From Paenibacillus baekrokdamisoli (lineage in GTDB: Bacteria; Bacillota; Bacilli; Paenibacillales; Paenibacillaceae): a stretch of 64,000 nucleotides of DNA. The stretch spans positions 1,240,001-1,304,000 of the forward strand of contig NZ_AP019308.1 in assembly GCF_003945345.1 (NCBI RefSeq). The letters run 5' to 3'. The notes beneath the pieces are model-generated. The model was not told where the DNA came from. It saw only the letters and a list, made by a program, of their open reading frames with translations, and did not search any database. The position numbers and the translations under genes are program-made. The stretch's first letter is position 1. Every line of letters starts with the position of its first letter. This document shows, in pieces, positions 9,814 through 18,406 of this stretch.

Positions 9814-10857
9814 ATGAAAGCGTTAGTATGGAATGCTGCAGAAAAAATGGACTGGGAAGATCGTGAACGCCCCATTCCCCTAGTCAATGAAGTGCTAGTA
9901 CGTGTTGAGGTTGTCGGGATTTGTGGCTCAGAAATCGAAGGGTATTTGGGTCATAACAGTCTTCGAATCCCCCCTTTGATTATGGGGCATGAGTTTTGCG
10001 GGATTGTAGAGCAGGTCGGTAATGAAGAAAATAAAGGGTTAATAGGTAAGAAAATTGTCGTTAATCCCCTTCTCTCCTGCGGAAATTGTGCTAGCTGCTG
10101 GAAAGGCATGCCCCAATTGTGCAAGAGCAGAAGGATAATTGGCATTCATAAACCGGGGGCATTCGCAGAGTGGACCAATGTTCCCGTCGAAACTGCAGTT
10201 GTAGTTCCTGAAGCGATGAGCTCGTTTCGTGCTGCTCTTGCTGAACCTCTTGCTTGCTCTCTGCGGGCGACTCGAAGAGCGATGGAACGCCATACATTTG
10301 CAAATGTAGTCGTCTTCGGCGCCGGCGGCATCGGTTTGCTCTGCGCTAAGATAGCAGCGCTGCTTGGTGCATCGAAGGTCATGATTGTTGATACAAATGA
10401 GGAAAGATTGAAGATGAGCCGAAGTGTCGGGATCGAAGAAACAGCTAATGCGCGCGAGGACAATCTTGAAGAGCGGACGAAGCAAGTGTTTGGATCCAAA
10501 GGAATCGATGTCGTGATCGATGCTGCAGGCTTTCAATCGACAAGAGATACAGCGATGAAGCTGATTAATCCAGGCGGAACATTCATGAATATTGGTCTTG
10601 GGATCGATGAAACGGTACTGCCTATTAATCATTTGACACGTAGTGAAATCGAAATATTAGGATCGTTCTGCTATACGCGTGAGGATTTTCAGGATGCCGT
10701 AGATTTACTGACTACTGGCAAAATAACTGAGGAGGGCTGGACGGAGATTCGTCCGCTTGCTGAGGGGGATCAGGCGTTTGCGGATTTGGTTGCTGGTAAG
10801 GTGACAAAAGGGAAAATCTTACTGACATCTCAACTCTCTGTCGATTCCTTGCATTAG
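9814..10857 (+). CDS. Zinc-dependent medium-chain dehydrogenase (sorbitol/threonine dehydrogenase-like)
   Basis: 347 residues. The N-terminal catalytic domain carries the zinc signature G-H-E-F-C-G-I-V-E. The structural-zinc cysteine cluster is C-G-N-C-A-S-C...C. The Rossmann domain has G-A-G-G-I-G followed by an acidic D-T-N-E, suggesting NAD rather than NADP. The family oxidises polyol or sugar secondary alcohols. It starts 15 bases after the aminotransferase gene, so they are probably co-transcribed. Exact substrate unknown; galactitol- or sorbitol-type and keto-amino-sugar activities are all possible. Confidence 0.88.
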   Translation: MKALVWNAAEKMDWEDRERPIPLVNEVLVRVEVVGICGSEIEGYLGHNSLRIPPLIMGHEFCGIVEQVGNEENKGLIGKKIVVNPLLSCGNCASCWKGMPQLCKSRRIIGIHKPGAFAEWTNVPVETAVVVPEAMSSFRAALAEPLACSLRATRRAMERHTFANVVVFGAGGIGLLCAKIAALLGASKVMIVDTNEERLKMSRSVGIEETANAREDNLEERTKQVFGSKGIDVVIDAAGFQSTRDTAMKLINPGGTFMNIGLGIDETVLPINHLTRSEIEILGSFCYTREDFQDAVDLLTTGKITEEGWTEIRPLAEGDQAFADLVAGKVTKGKILLTSQLSVDSLH

Positions 10858-10913
10858 GGATCACAATATATTCATTCGAAGTTCCGCCGAATTTATAGAG
10901 TGGAGGATAACTA

Positions 10914-11921
10914 ATGGGCAAAGTGAAGGTAGGTATTCTTGGTTTGGGCAGATGGGGAATGAACCACCTTGAAGCCTTTTGCTCGCTCGGTCAAGCGGAG
11001 GTCGTGGCTGTCTGTGACAGCTCGCCGGAGAAGCTGGAGCTAGCTGGGAAGCAATACGGTATTAAGCAGCTATATTCCAATGTGGATGACCTGCTGCGGA
11101 ACGATGATATCGATTTGATCAGTGTAGTTACCTTCGAAAGCCAGCATCTGGATCCGACATTGAAAGCGCTTCGCTCGGGCAAACATGTCATTGTCGAGAA
11201 GCCGGTAACGACCCGGCCTGAAGAAGCAAGGGAAATGCAGGCTGCAGCAGCAGCAAGCGGCAGTCTGCTGCTACCTGGCCATTTGCTGCGCTTCGACCCC
11301 CGTTATGCTGCGATAAAAGAAGCGATTGAGTCTGATAAGATCGGCACTCCGGTGAGCATGTATATGAAGCGGGCCAGGGAGCACTTTCTATTCGAAACCT
11401 TTAAGCGAGTGCATACGGTTTACGAGCTGATGATACACGATATTGACTTGGCCATTTGGTATGCCGGCTGCCGGGTCGAAAAGGTAAAGGCTTACGGAAG
11501 GACTGTGTCAGGCGCCTCCTCTCCTGAAGTGCTGTGGGCGAACCTAGAATTCGAGAACGGAGCGATTGCCGTCCTGCACAGCAACTGGATGACGCCGGAC
11601 GCAGCAGGCATTGAAATTGCCGATGCGATAGAAGTGATCGGCAAAAGTGGAACGGCACACTTCGAATCGAGTCATTCGGGCTTGCACATCTGGGATAACG
11701 GAGGCAGACTAACGCCTGATATGAATATACATGTGAAGCTTCATGGACAAACAGTAGGAAGCTTGCGTGAGCAGTTGACTTATATTTGCCGTTGTATAGC
11801 GCAGGGTGAAGAGCCTTCAGTTATTTCGTTCAATGATGCCGTTCATGGGGTTGAAGTCGCCGACGCGATCGTCGCTTCATGCGAGAAAGGACAAGAAATT
11901 GTGCTTGGAAAAGAACGTTGA
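10914..11921 (+). CDS. Gfo/Idh/MocA family sugar oxidoreductase
   Basis: 335 residues. The N-terminal NAD(P)-binding Rossmann motif is G-I-L-G-L-G-R-W-G. The E-K-P motif of the family (V-E-K-P-V-T) follows at about residue 95. The C-terminal alpha/beta domain contains the H-D-I-D-L sequence typical of inositol/glucose-6-oxidoreductase relatives. It starts at ATG 10914 after GGAGG. Members oxidise or reduce pyranoses or cyclitols, and together with the preceding dehydrogenase and aminotransferase it suggests stepwise conversion of a modified sugar. The next gene starts 15 bases downstream. Confidence 0.9.
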   Translation: MGKVKVGILGLGRWGMNHLEAFCSLGQAEVVAVCDSSPEKLELAGKQYGIKQLYSNVDDLLRNDDIDLISVVTFESQHLDPTLKALRSGKHVIVEKPVTTRPEEAREMQAAAAASGSLLLPGHLLRFDPRYAAIKEAIESDKIGTPVSMYMKRAREHFLFETFKRVHTVYELMIHDIDLAIWYAGCRVEKVKAYGRTVSGASSPEVLWANLEFENGAIAVLHSNWMTPDAAGIEIADAIEVIGKSGTAHFESSHSGLHIWDNGGRLTPDMNIHVKLHGQTVGSLREQLTYICRCIAQGEEPSVISFNDAVHGVEVADAIVASCEKGQEIVLGKER

Positions 11922-11936
11922 GAGGGGGAGGATAAT

Positions 11937-13883
11937 TTGTTCCGAGAATTAGACATGCAGCAGGAAAGTTGCGTTTACGTGATTGAACACGATAACCAAA
12001 CGATCCATTTTGCAGTACAAGAATTAGTCCGTTACTTGGGAGTGATTTCAAGCTGCAGCATGACTTACAAAATGCTAGAAAAGTATGATAAGAGTGAAAA
12101 AGGCCTATGGATCGGACTATCCAATGATTTTCTGGCTGATTCACTCTCTGCTCACGAACAAAGGCCGTACGATGATGCGATAAGGATCGATGTATCTCAC
12201 GGAAATGGTACGATAACCGGGGTTAATCCGCGCAGCGTACTGCTCGCAGTCTATCGCTTTCTGAATGAACTGGGCTGCAGATGGGTAAGGCCTGGAGTGG
12301 ATGGTGAATATTTGCCGCGAATGGATTTCAGGTCATTCGCCGTAAATGTGCATGAGCGTGCTTCTTATCCATATAGGGGAATATGTATGGAAGGAGCGGT
12401 TAGTGTTGAACATGTGACCGATATGATCGATTGGATGGCCAAGGTTGGATTCAACAGCTATTTTATTCAATTCAGAGAAGCCTATCATTTCTTTGAACGA
12501 TGGTACAATCATTTGAATAATCCGCTGAAGAGTCCTCCTGAAGATTTCAACGTGGAAGCGGCAAGAACATATGTCGAGAGGGCTAAACAAGAGATTCAGA
12601 GAAGAGGAATGATCTATCAAGCTGTTGGACATGGGTGGACTTGCGCTCCTTTTGGAATCCAGGGGCTGAGTTGGGAGAAATGGGAAGAAGAGATCGATCC
12701 TGAGATCACTCCGTATTTCGCTCAAGTGAACGGCAAGCGTGAATTGTGGGAGGGAATCCCCATTAATACAGAGCTCTGTTATTCGAATGGGGAAGCCCGC
12801 GACAAAATGGTCAAGGAAATCGTTCTCTATGCATCTTTGCATCCGGAGGTCGATTTGTTGCATGTTTGGCTGTCTGACGGCTCCAACAATCAATGCGAAT
12901 GCGAGCGATGTGTTCTTGAATCGCCTTCCGATTTATATGTCAAGCTAATGAATGAATTGGACGAAGCCTTGACGAATCAAGAGTTGGGAAACCGCATTGT
13001 ATTTCTCATCTATCATGAGCTTCTGTGGCCCCCCGAGAAAGAAAAGATTGTCAATCCAAACCGCTTCGTCATGCAATTCGCACCGATTACCCGCACATAC
13101 CGACAATCATTCGCGGCGATTGATAGTGTTCCTGATGTTCCACCGTTCTTCAGAAATAAGTTAGATCTGCCGCAAACCGTGGAAGGTAATGTAAGCTTTC
13201 TTAATGCTTGGCGGAGTCAATTTCAGGGTGACAGCTTTGACTTTGACTACCATTTCATGTGGGCGCACCAAAGAGATCCCGGCTATGTACAGATTTCAAA
13301 AGTATTACATGAAGATATCCGTCATTTGCATCAGCTTGGTCTGAATGGCTTTGTTAGCTGTCAAGTCCAGAGATGCTTCTTTCCAAATGGCATTGCTATG
13401 ACGGTCATGGCACGAACATTATGGAACAAAGAGATTAGCTTCAGTGATATTGCAGAGGATTATTTTGCAAGCGCTTATGGAAAAGACGGAATGGCATGCT
13501 TGGCGTATGCGACGAAGCTGTCTGAGCTTTATTTCGAACTTAATTTGGAAAAGGCATTGACTCGGGAAGATATCGATAGTCAATCCTTATTCTCGAAAGT
13601 TTATTCGCTTTTTCATCAATTCGAGTCTGTGATCGAGAGCAATATTCAGCGGGAAAACCAATGTCACGCCAGGTCATGGGAATATATGAAGCTTCACACA
13701 GACATCTGGAAGGAGCTGACTCATGGTTTAGAGCTGCTCGAGGGAGAAGATGCCGTCCAAGCTCAGCAATTGTGGGAGGACATGAAGATCAGGTTATGGG
13801 AGCTGGAGGACAGCTGTCACCATGTATTTGATGTGTACAATTTTGTGGGTGTGTTTGATGCTGTTTTTTCTTCGAGAAAGTAG
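11937..13883 (+). CDS. DUF4838-family glycosidase-like protein, cytoplasmic
   Basis: 648 residues. The N-terminal about 120 residues resemble the small alpha/beta domain found before GH20/GH67 barrels (G-V-N-P-R-S-V-L-L-A-V-Y-R-F-L). A TIM-barrel-like DUF4838 region of about 270 residues follows, with the characteristic W-L-S-D-G and C-x-C-x-x-C cluster, and then a helical C terminus. There is no signal peptide, so it should act on imported substrate. The start is TTG 11937 with GGGGGAGG upstream. By fold it is likely a glycoside hydrolase, but no activity can be assigned from sequence. Its gene is 26 bases before the second glycosidase-like gene. Confidence 0.8.
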   Translation: MFRELDMQQESCVYVIEHDNQTIHFAVQELVRYLGVISSCSMTYKMLEKYDKSEKGLWIGLSNDFLADSLSAHEQRPYDDAIRIDVSHGNGTITGVNPRSVLLAVYRFLNELGCRWVRPGVDGEYLPRMDFRSFAVNVHERASYPYRGICMEGAVSVEHVTDMIDWMAKVGFNSYFIQFREAYHFFERWYNHLNNPLKSPPEDFNVEAARTYVERAKQEIQRRGMIYQAVGHGWTCAPFGIQGLSWEKWEEEIDPEITPYFAQVNGKRELWEGIPINTELCYSNGEARDKMVKEIVLYASLHPEVDLLHVWLSDGSNNQCECERCVLESPSDLYVKLMNELDEALTNQELGNRIVFLIYHELLWPPEKEKIVNPNRFVMQFAPITRTYRQSFAAIDSVPDVPPFFRNKLDLPQTVEGNVSFLNAWRSQFQGDSFDFDYHFMWAHQRDPGYVQISKVLHEDIRHLHQLGLNGFVSCQVQRCFFPNGIAMTVMARTLWNKEISFSDIAEDYFASAYGKDGMACLAYATKLSELYFELNLEKALTREDIDSQSLFSKVYSLFHQFESVIESNIQRENQCHARSWEYMKLHTDIWKELTHGLELLEGEDAVQAQQLWEDMKIRLWELEDSCHHVFDVYNFVGVFDAVFSSRK

Positions 13884-13909
13884 TCAGAAAGGATGAAGGA
13901 GGACTCATA

Positions 13910-16573
13910 ATGTTACTCGAGTTGCAAGCCAATCCAGACAAGTTAGCGTTGGATTTTCTACATTTCCCTACACGTATGCAGGCTGTCATATGGCGAAATT
14001 GGGGTTTGGTACCCGTCGATAGTGTCGCCGAGGTTCTCGGAGCTACAGAAGCAGAAATTAGAGAAGCAGCGCGTGAGCTTGGACTTGAAGGTTCACCAGT
14101 GAAGAATGAGGACAAATGGCTTGAAAGAGGATATATTACGATCATTCGCGCGAATTGGCACCTCCTTTCCTTTGAGCAGCTGCTGCAGTTGCTCGGATGG
14201 ACCGAAGAACGTCTAGCTTTCACGTTGAAAGAGGACGACTTCTTATGGATCAAGCTAGGCAGTATGAAGCCCTGGACGGAGCCAGTCCAATACAAGCCTT
14301 TAAGCTCGGAGGAAAGAGTGCGAACTCAGCGTTTAAGAGCAACGTTAGCTGAGCGCTTTGACATGAAAGCGGAAACTTCAACCCAGCTGGAACGGTTGGA
14401 ACAGCCCTTCGAATTTCTTGATCAATATAAAGTAGAAACGAAACGAAATAGAGCACCTGCAAGGAAAGCGGCTCCGGATGAGCTCAGGCTTGACGTACCC
14501 TGGACAATTGCTTGTTCCCAAGGGAATCTAGCTGTGGAGACTTCGATCAAACGATTTGTAACGAAACATGAACAGGCTTGGGGAATCAAATGGAATATTC
14601 AACAAAGCGCACATCCATCGACCGCTATAATAGAGGGGCCTGTTATGCGCATCGTAATCATTCCGGATGGAAATCGGTTAGCAGAGAGTCATACGATTTC
14701 TGCAGATGCGCTTAGGAATGAGATCATCATCAGTGCCGTTGATGGTGCTGGAATCATGCGGGGGCTGCAGTGGATTGCTGCTCAGATGAATAAATCTGGG
14801 GTGCCGTATATCATCGCTGGTGAGTACCGTCGGACGACGAAGTTTGATACGCGCATCATATACTCCTATAGTGCCTTATATGGGGATCCGCTTCTTGAAT
14901 CTGAATTGAATTCGTTCCCAGTCGATCTCCTGGAAAGATTGTCTGACACGGGCATCAATGGGATTTGGCTGCAAAGCGTTCTGTACAGCTTGGTACCGTG
15001 GGCTGCGGCGCCGGAATTATCTGTGGATTGGGAGAGGCGCTTAAACGGGCTTCGTCAGCTGGTAGATCGAGCTGCACGTTACGGTATCGGCGTCTATTTG
15101 TACTGTAATGAACCACGTTCAATGCCAGTTTCTTTTTTTGCCGATAAGCCGGATTGGCAAGGGCACACCGAGGATGGACAGGGTATGCTATGCACTTCCC
15201 ATCCGGATGTCCAAAAGCTGCTCTTCAGCAGCATATTGCATTTATTTCAAGAGGTACCTGGTTTGGCCGGTCTGATTACCATCACCATGTCGGAGAATTG
15301 GACGCATTGTTACTCACGTGCACCTGGAGGTCGGACGAATTGTCCGCGCTGCAGCCAACGGTCGGCAGGTGAAGTGGTTGCGGAGGTCAATCGTCTCATC
15401 GTAGAAGGTGCAACCCTTGCGAAGCCCGACGCACGAATTCTCTGCTGGACATGGGGATGGTCGGGGTGGACGGAGAATGATATCACCTCTACGATTGGTG
15501 CTCTCCCGGATAAAGCGATCGTCATGTGCACCAGTGAAGAGGCGATTAAGACGAATATAGCTGGAATTCCGGGACAGTTAATTGACTACTCGATGTCTGT
15601 TGTCGGACCGGGGGAGAAGTCATTGCATAGTTGGCGGACTGCGAACGCCCGTGGCCTTCGAACTGCGGCGAAGGTTCAGTTCAACAATACATGGGAATGC
15701 TCGGCGGTACCGTTCCTACCTGTTTTTCAGCATCTTGAAGAGCATTTGAATCGTCTTGACGCTTCCGGGGTCAGCGCTTTGATGCTGAGCTGGACGTTAG
15801 GCGGTTATCCTTCACTAAATCTCGAGTTAGCGGCAGAATATTATTGGGACACAGACACGGGAAGCCCAACTAATGCTACGACTGGACTGAGTGAGCTGCT
15901 GCGAGGGAAATTCGGCAGCGCAGCGGGACAATCGATAGCTGAAGCTACAGCTGCTTTTAGTCGTGCATTCCGGGAATTTCCATTTGATCTAAACGTCCTG
16001 TACACTGCTCCGCAAAATTACGGGCCGGCTAACCTGCTGCATATGAAACCAACTGGATTCGACGCAACAATGATCGGATTTCCGTATGATGATCTTCAGG
16101 GTTGGCGCGGGATTTACCCAGAATCTGTATTCGCCAACCAGTTTAAGAAGCTGTCTAGAGGTTGGAAGAAGGGATTACAGCTGCTAGAGAAATCACGCAA
16201 TTTTGTACTCCCTGAAGCTGAGCGCGAGTTTGGTAACTTAATAGCAGTAGCATCCGCAGCTTATCTTCATTTCCACAGCACGTATTTACAGATCGAATTC
16301 GTCAGAACCCGAAACCGATATTTAGCGACGAAACGAGAGGATACACGTCTTAAGTCTTGTCGTAAACTCATCAATATCGTTCGTGAGGAAGCAGATCATG
16401 TCCAGCACTTGTATGATCTCGTAATTAGGGATTCCCGGATCGGATTTGAAGCGAGCAATCATTATTACTATACGGTTCAGGACTTGAAGGAAAAGCTGTT
16501 GAACTGCAGCTTCATACTTGAGCAGTTACAGCAAGAGGAGTCAAAGGAAGTAAACGTGCAGGTCTATAATTAG
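13910..16573 (+). CDS. Large glycosidase-like protein with duplicated helix-turn-helix-like N terminus
   Basis: 887 residues, no signal peptide or membrane segment. Residues about 20-130 contain two similar helical units (S-V-A-E-V-L-G-A-T-E-A-E-I and F-E-Q-L-L-Q-L-L-G-W-T-E-E-R-L). Residues about 190-310 look like the GH20/GH67-type small domain (I-I-I-S-A-V-D-G-A-G-I-M-R-G-L-Q-W). A barrel-like region with a C-P-R-C-S-Q element and W-T-W-G-W follows, then a helical C terminus. It resembles the preceding DUF4838 protein in layout and probably hydrolyses the same imported glycan. ATG 13910 follows AAGGAGGA. I do not recognise a named family. Confidence 0.7.
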   Translation: MLLELQANPDKLALDFLHFPTRMQAVIWRNWGLVPVDSVAEVLGATEAEIREAARELGLEGSPVKNEDKWLERGYITIIRANWHLLSFEQLLQLLGWTEERLAFTLKEDDFLWIKLGSMKPWTEPVQYKPLSSEERVRTQRLRATLAERFDMKAETSTQLERLEQPFEFLDQYKVETKRNRAPARKAAPDELRLDVPWTIACSQGNLAVETSIKRFVTKHEQAWGIKWNIQQSAHPSTAIIEGPVMRIVIIPDGNRLAESHTISADALRNEIIISAVDGAGIMRGLQWIAAQMNKSGVPYIIAGEYRRTTKFDTRIIYSYSALYGDPLLESELNSFPVDLLERLSDTGINGIWLQSVLYSLVPWAAAPELSVDWERRLNGLRQLVDRAARYGIGVYLYCNEPRSMPVSFFADKPDWQGHTEDGQGMLCTSHPDVQKLLFSSILHLFQEVPGLAGLITITMSENWTHCYSRAPGGRTNCPRCSQRSAGEVVAEVNRLIVEGATLAKPDARILCWTWGWSGWTENDITSTIGALPDKAIVMCTSEEAIKTNIAGIPGQLIDYSMSVVGPGEKSLHSWRTANARGLRTAAKVQFNNTWECSAVPFLPVFQHLEEHLNRLDASGVSALMLSWTLGGYPSLNLELAAEYYWDTDTGSPTNATTGLSELLRGKFGSAAGQSIAEATAAFSRAFREFPFDLNVLYTAPQNYGPANLLHMKPTGFDATMIGFPYDDLQGWRGIYPESVFANQFKKLSRGWKKGLQLLEKSRNFVLPEAEREFGNLIAVASAAYLHFHSTYLQIEFVRTRNRYLATKREDTRLKSCRKLINIVREEADHVQHLYDLVIRDSRIGFEASNHYYYTVQDLKEKLLNCSFILEQLQQEESKEVNVQVYN

Positions 16574-16586
16574 CGCTAGGTAATAT

Positions 16587-16631
16587 AAAAAGAAACCTCT
16601 GCATTGAAATCAAGCAGCAGGTTTCTTTTTA
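16587..16631. terminator. Bidirectional terminator between convergent operons
   Basis: A stem of about 14 pairs (AAAAAGAAACC with GGTTTCTTTTT, one small bulge) has A- and T-runs on the two sides, so it can end the rightward carbohydrate operon (stop 16573) and the leftward SLH gene (stop 16649). Confidence 0.8.
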
Positions 16632-16648
16632 TTTGGAGTGCATTTTAC

Positions 16649-18274
16649 TTATAGCTTTTTAAGCAGGTTAACGATGATTTGTGTTGCTTCGGCACGCGTT
16701 GACCATGCTTTCGGCGCAAAACGCCCATCCCCGCGTCCAGAAACAAATCCAAGCTTGAATGCAGCATTTACATCGTCTTTAGCCCACGCAGAGATCTCTT
16801 TCGCATCGGCAAAAGCATTCTGCTGCTCAGCGGCTGTTTTGACTCCGGTCTTATATTCATAAGCGTGAACGATGATTGCGGTCATTTCTTCACGGGTAAT
16901 CGTTTCGTTTGGAGCAAAGATAGAAGCGCTGCGCCCTTTAATAATGCCTGCTTCGTTCGCAGCAGTCACGATTGGAGCGTACCATGCTTTGTCATTTACA
17001 TCCGCGAAAGAGGATAATCCTGTCGCTTTCAGTCCAAGCCCACGAACTACAAATGCGACAAATTCTGCGCGTGTTACATTAGCGTTAGGCTGGAAGCTGG
17101 TATCACTTACGCCATACACGATCTGCTTGGCCGCTAATACTTTAATTGCACGTGCCGCCCAGTGGTTCTCGGCAACATCTGCAAAAGATTTATCAGACTC
17201 TAGGACTGCATATCTACTGAAGTGGCTGACTTCTGCAGACATATATCCATCTGCGATCACACCACCTACGTATACAAGCTCACCGTTGTCGGCGATAAAG
17301 TAGATGCCAAGCAATTCTAGATCTGCATGATAGTTAACTTTAAGCTTTACCGTAATAGGTTTATTGAATTTCGTAAGCTTCAGTTCCTTGCCTTCCTTCG
17401 TGACGATAGACAAGCTGAATTCAATCATGTCTCCGACAGCTGTTACTGTTGATTTTGCTTTATTCGAAGCACTTGTTAATAGACGATTCTTCTCATCCTC
17501 TGGAGATTTATTGAATTTGAAGGAAATTTGCGCATCCTCCAATTCATCGGAGGACACCAGATCCTGCAAATCGTTCAGCACTTCAACAGGAATGAATATA
17601 GAAAAGTTCATAAACCTCAATTCAAGTTTGTTATTACCGACGATACCAGCCGCTCTCACAGGTAGCAGAACGTTTTTCTTTCCTTCAGCGATTTCAACCA
17701 CAACTTTACCGTCCTTGTCATTTTTCAAACTTTCCTCATTCACATTGACGGAATCCATATTACTGCCGACGTTTCCGAGTCCAGAATCATTGTTGGGTGT
17801 TCCATTGTTCGTAAAACCAACGGTTACACTTTCATCTAACGAGTAAGTTTGATAGTCTAAATTGTGGTCCACTTCTTTAAACGATTTCAATGTCACAGTG
17901 GAAGTACCGACTTTCCTGCTTTTAAATGTTAGGGTACTAATGATGAAATCTCCGCTTTCTCCTTTCACATTACCGATTTTAGTATGTGCGATGACGATTT
18001 CGTTTCCTCTGATCTTCGGGGATATGGAAAAACCGTCAAGGATTGACTTTGCTTCCACCAGTTCAAGTCGGTCAGGGTCGAATGTAAATCGTGCTTCATA
18101 GCCAAATAAATCCTCCATATTTTTCACTATGATGTTCACGGTCACTTTATCATCGGCTAGACTTTTAGCGGTTATCAGGAAGGAAGGGGCGTTCACTGCA
18201 TTCGCGCTTACAGGAAACGACTGGTGCAAACCAAGCAGAGTAATTATGAGGAGTGTGAATACATTGCGCTTCAT
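16649..18274 (-). CDS. Surface-anchored cohesin protein: cohesin domain plus three SLH motifs
   Basis: 541 residues. A signal peptide covers about 1-25. Residues about 27-155 form a cohesin-type beta sandwich (V-N-I-I-V-K-N-M-E-D-L-F-G-Y-E-A-R-F-T-F-D near its start). A linker rich in Asn and Gly and a region of about 190 beta-rich residues follow. Three SLH motifs end the protein (about 365-410, 425-475, 490-541), each with F-x-P-x-x-x-x-T-R-x-E. The layout is that of a cellulosome anchoring scaffoldin in miniature. The gene lies 132 bases downstream of a dockerin-bearing enzyme-like gene on the same strand, and binding of that dockerin is the natural inference. Confidence 0.85.
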   Translation of the reverse strand: MKRNVFTLLIITLLGLHQSFPVSANAVNAPSFLITAKSLADDKVTVNIIVKNMEDLFGYEARFTFDPDRLELVEAKSILDGFSISPKIRGNEIVIAHTKIGNVKGESGDFIISTLTFKSRKVGTSTVTLKSFKEVDHNLDYQTYSLDESVTVGFTNNGTPNNDSGLGNVGSNMDSVNVNEESLKNDKDGKVVVEIAEGKKNVLLPVRAAGIVGNNKLELRFMNFSIFIPVEVLNDLQDLVSSDELEDAQISFKFNKSPEDEKNRLLTSASNKAKSTVTAVGDMIEFSLSIVTKEGKELKLTKFNKPITVKLKVNYHADLELLGIYFIADNGELVYVGGVIADGYMSAEVSHFSRYAVLESDKSFADVAENHWAARAIKVLAAKQIVYGVSDTSFQPNANVTRAEFVAFVVRGLGLKATGLSSFADVNDKAWYAPIVTAANEAGIIKGRSASIFAPNETITREEMTAIIVHAYEYKTGVKTAAEQQNAFADAKEISAWAKDDVNAAFKLGFVSGRGDGRFAPKAWSTRAEATQIIVNLLKKL

Positions 18275-18367
18275 AACACTATCCTTTCTGTGGATGCACG
18301 CTTGGCGGTATTTTCAGAGCCATGCGTTGTCCGAGAAGTTGTGAGGACATGCTTTGATAATATAAGG

Positions 18368-18397
18368 AGGGAGGGAGATTCCCCACCCACCCTCCCT
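18368..18397 (-). other. G-quadruplex motif overlapping an inverted repeat
   Basis: On the minus strand, 18396-18381 reads GGGAGGGTGGGTGGGG: four G-runs with single-base loops, a canonical G-quadruplex pattern. The same stretch can instead form an 8-bp hairpin (AGGGAGGG 18368-18375 on the plus strand with CCCTCCCT 18390-18397). It lies about 10 bases after the stop of the dockerin gene and upstream of the cohesin-SLH gene. No T run follows, so it is not an ordinary terminator. Confidence 0.7.
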
Positions 18398-18406
18398 GAT
18401 TTCATT

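Noticed and set aside
10039-10632. Leftward 197-codon frame inside the dehydrogenase gene
   Set aside because: Antisense to a clear zinc dehydrogenase; no ribosome site and a composition typical of reversed coding sequence.
12333-12893. Leftward 186-codon frame inside the DUF4838 gene
   Set aside because: Fully antisense to a well-supported gene; no family pattern.
17364-17846. Rightward 160-codon frame opposite the cohesin-SLH gene
   Set aside because: Ser/Thr-rich shadow of the opposite strand; the minus-strand gene has signal peptide, cohesin and SLH motifs.
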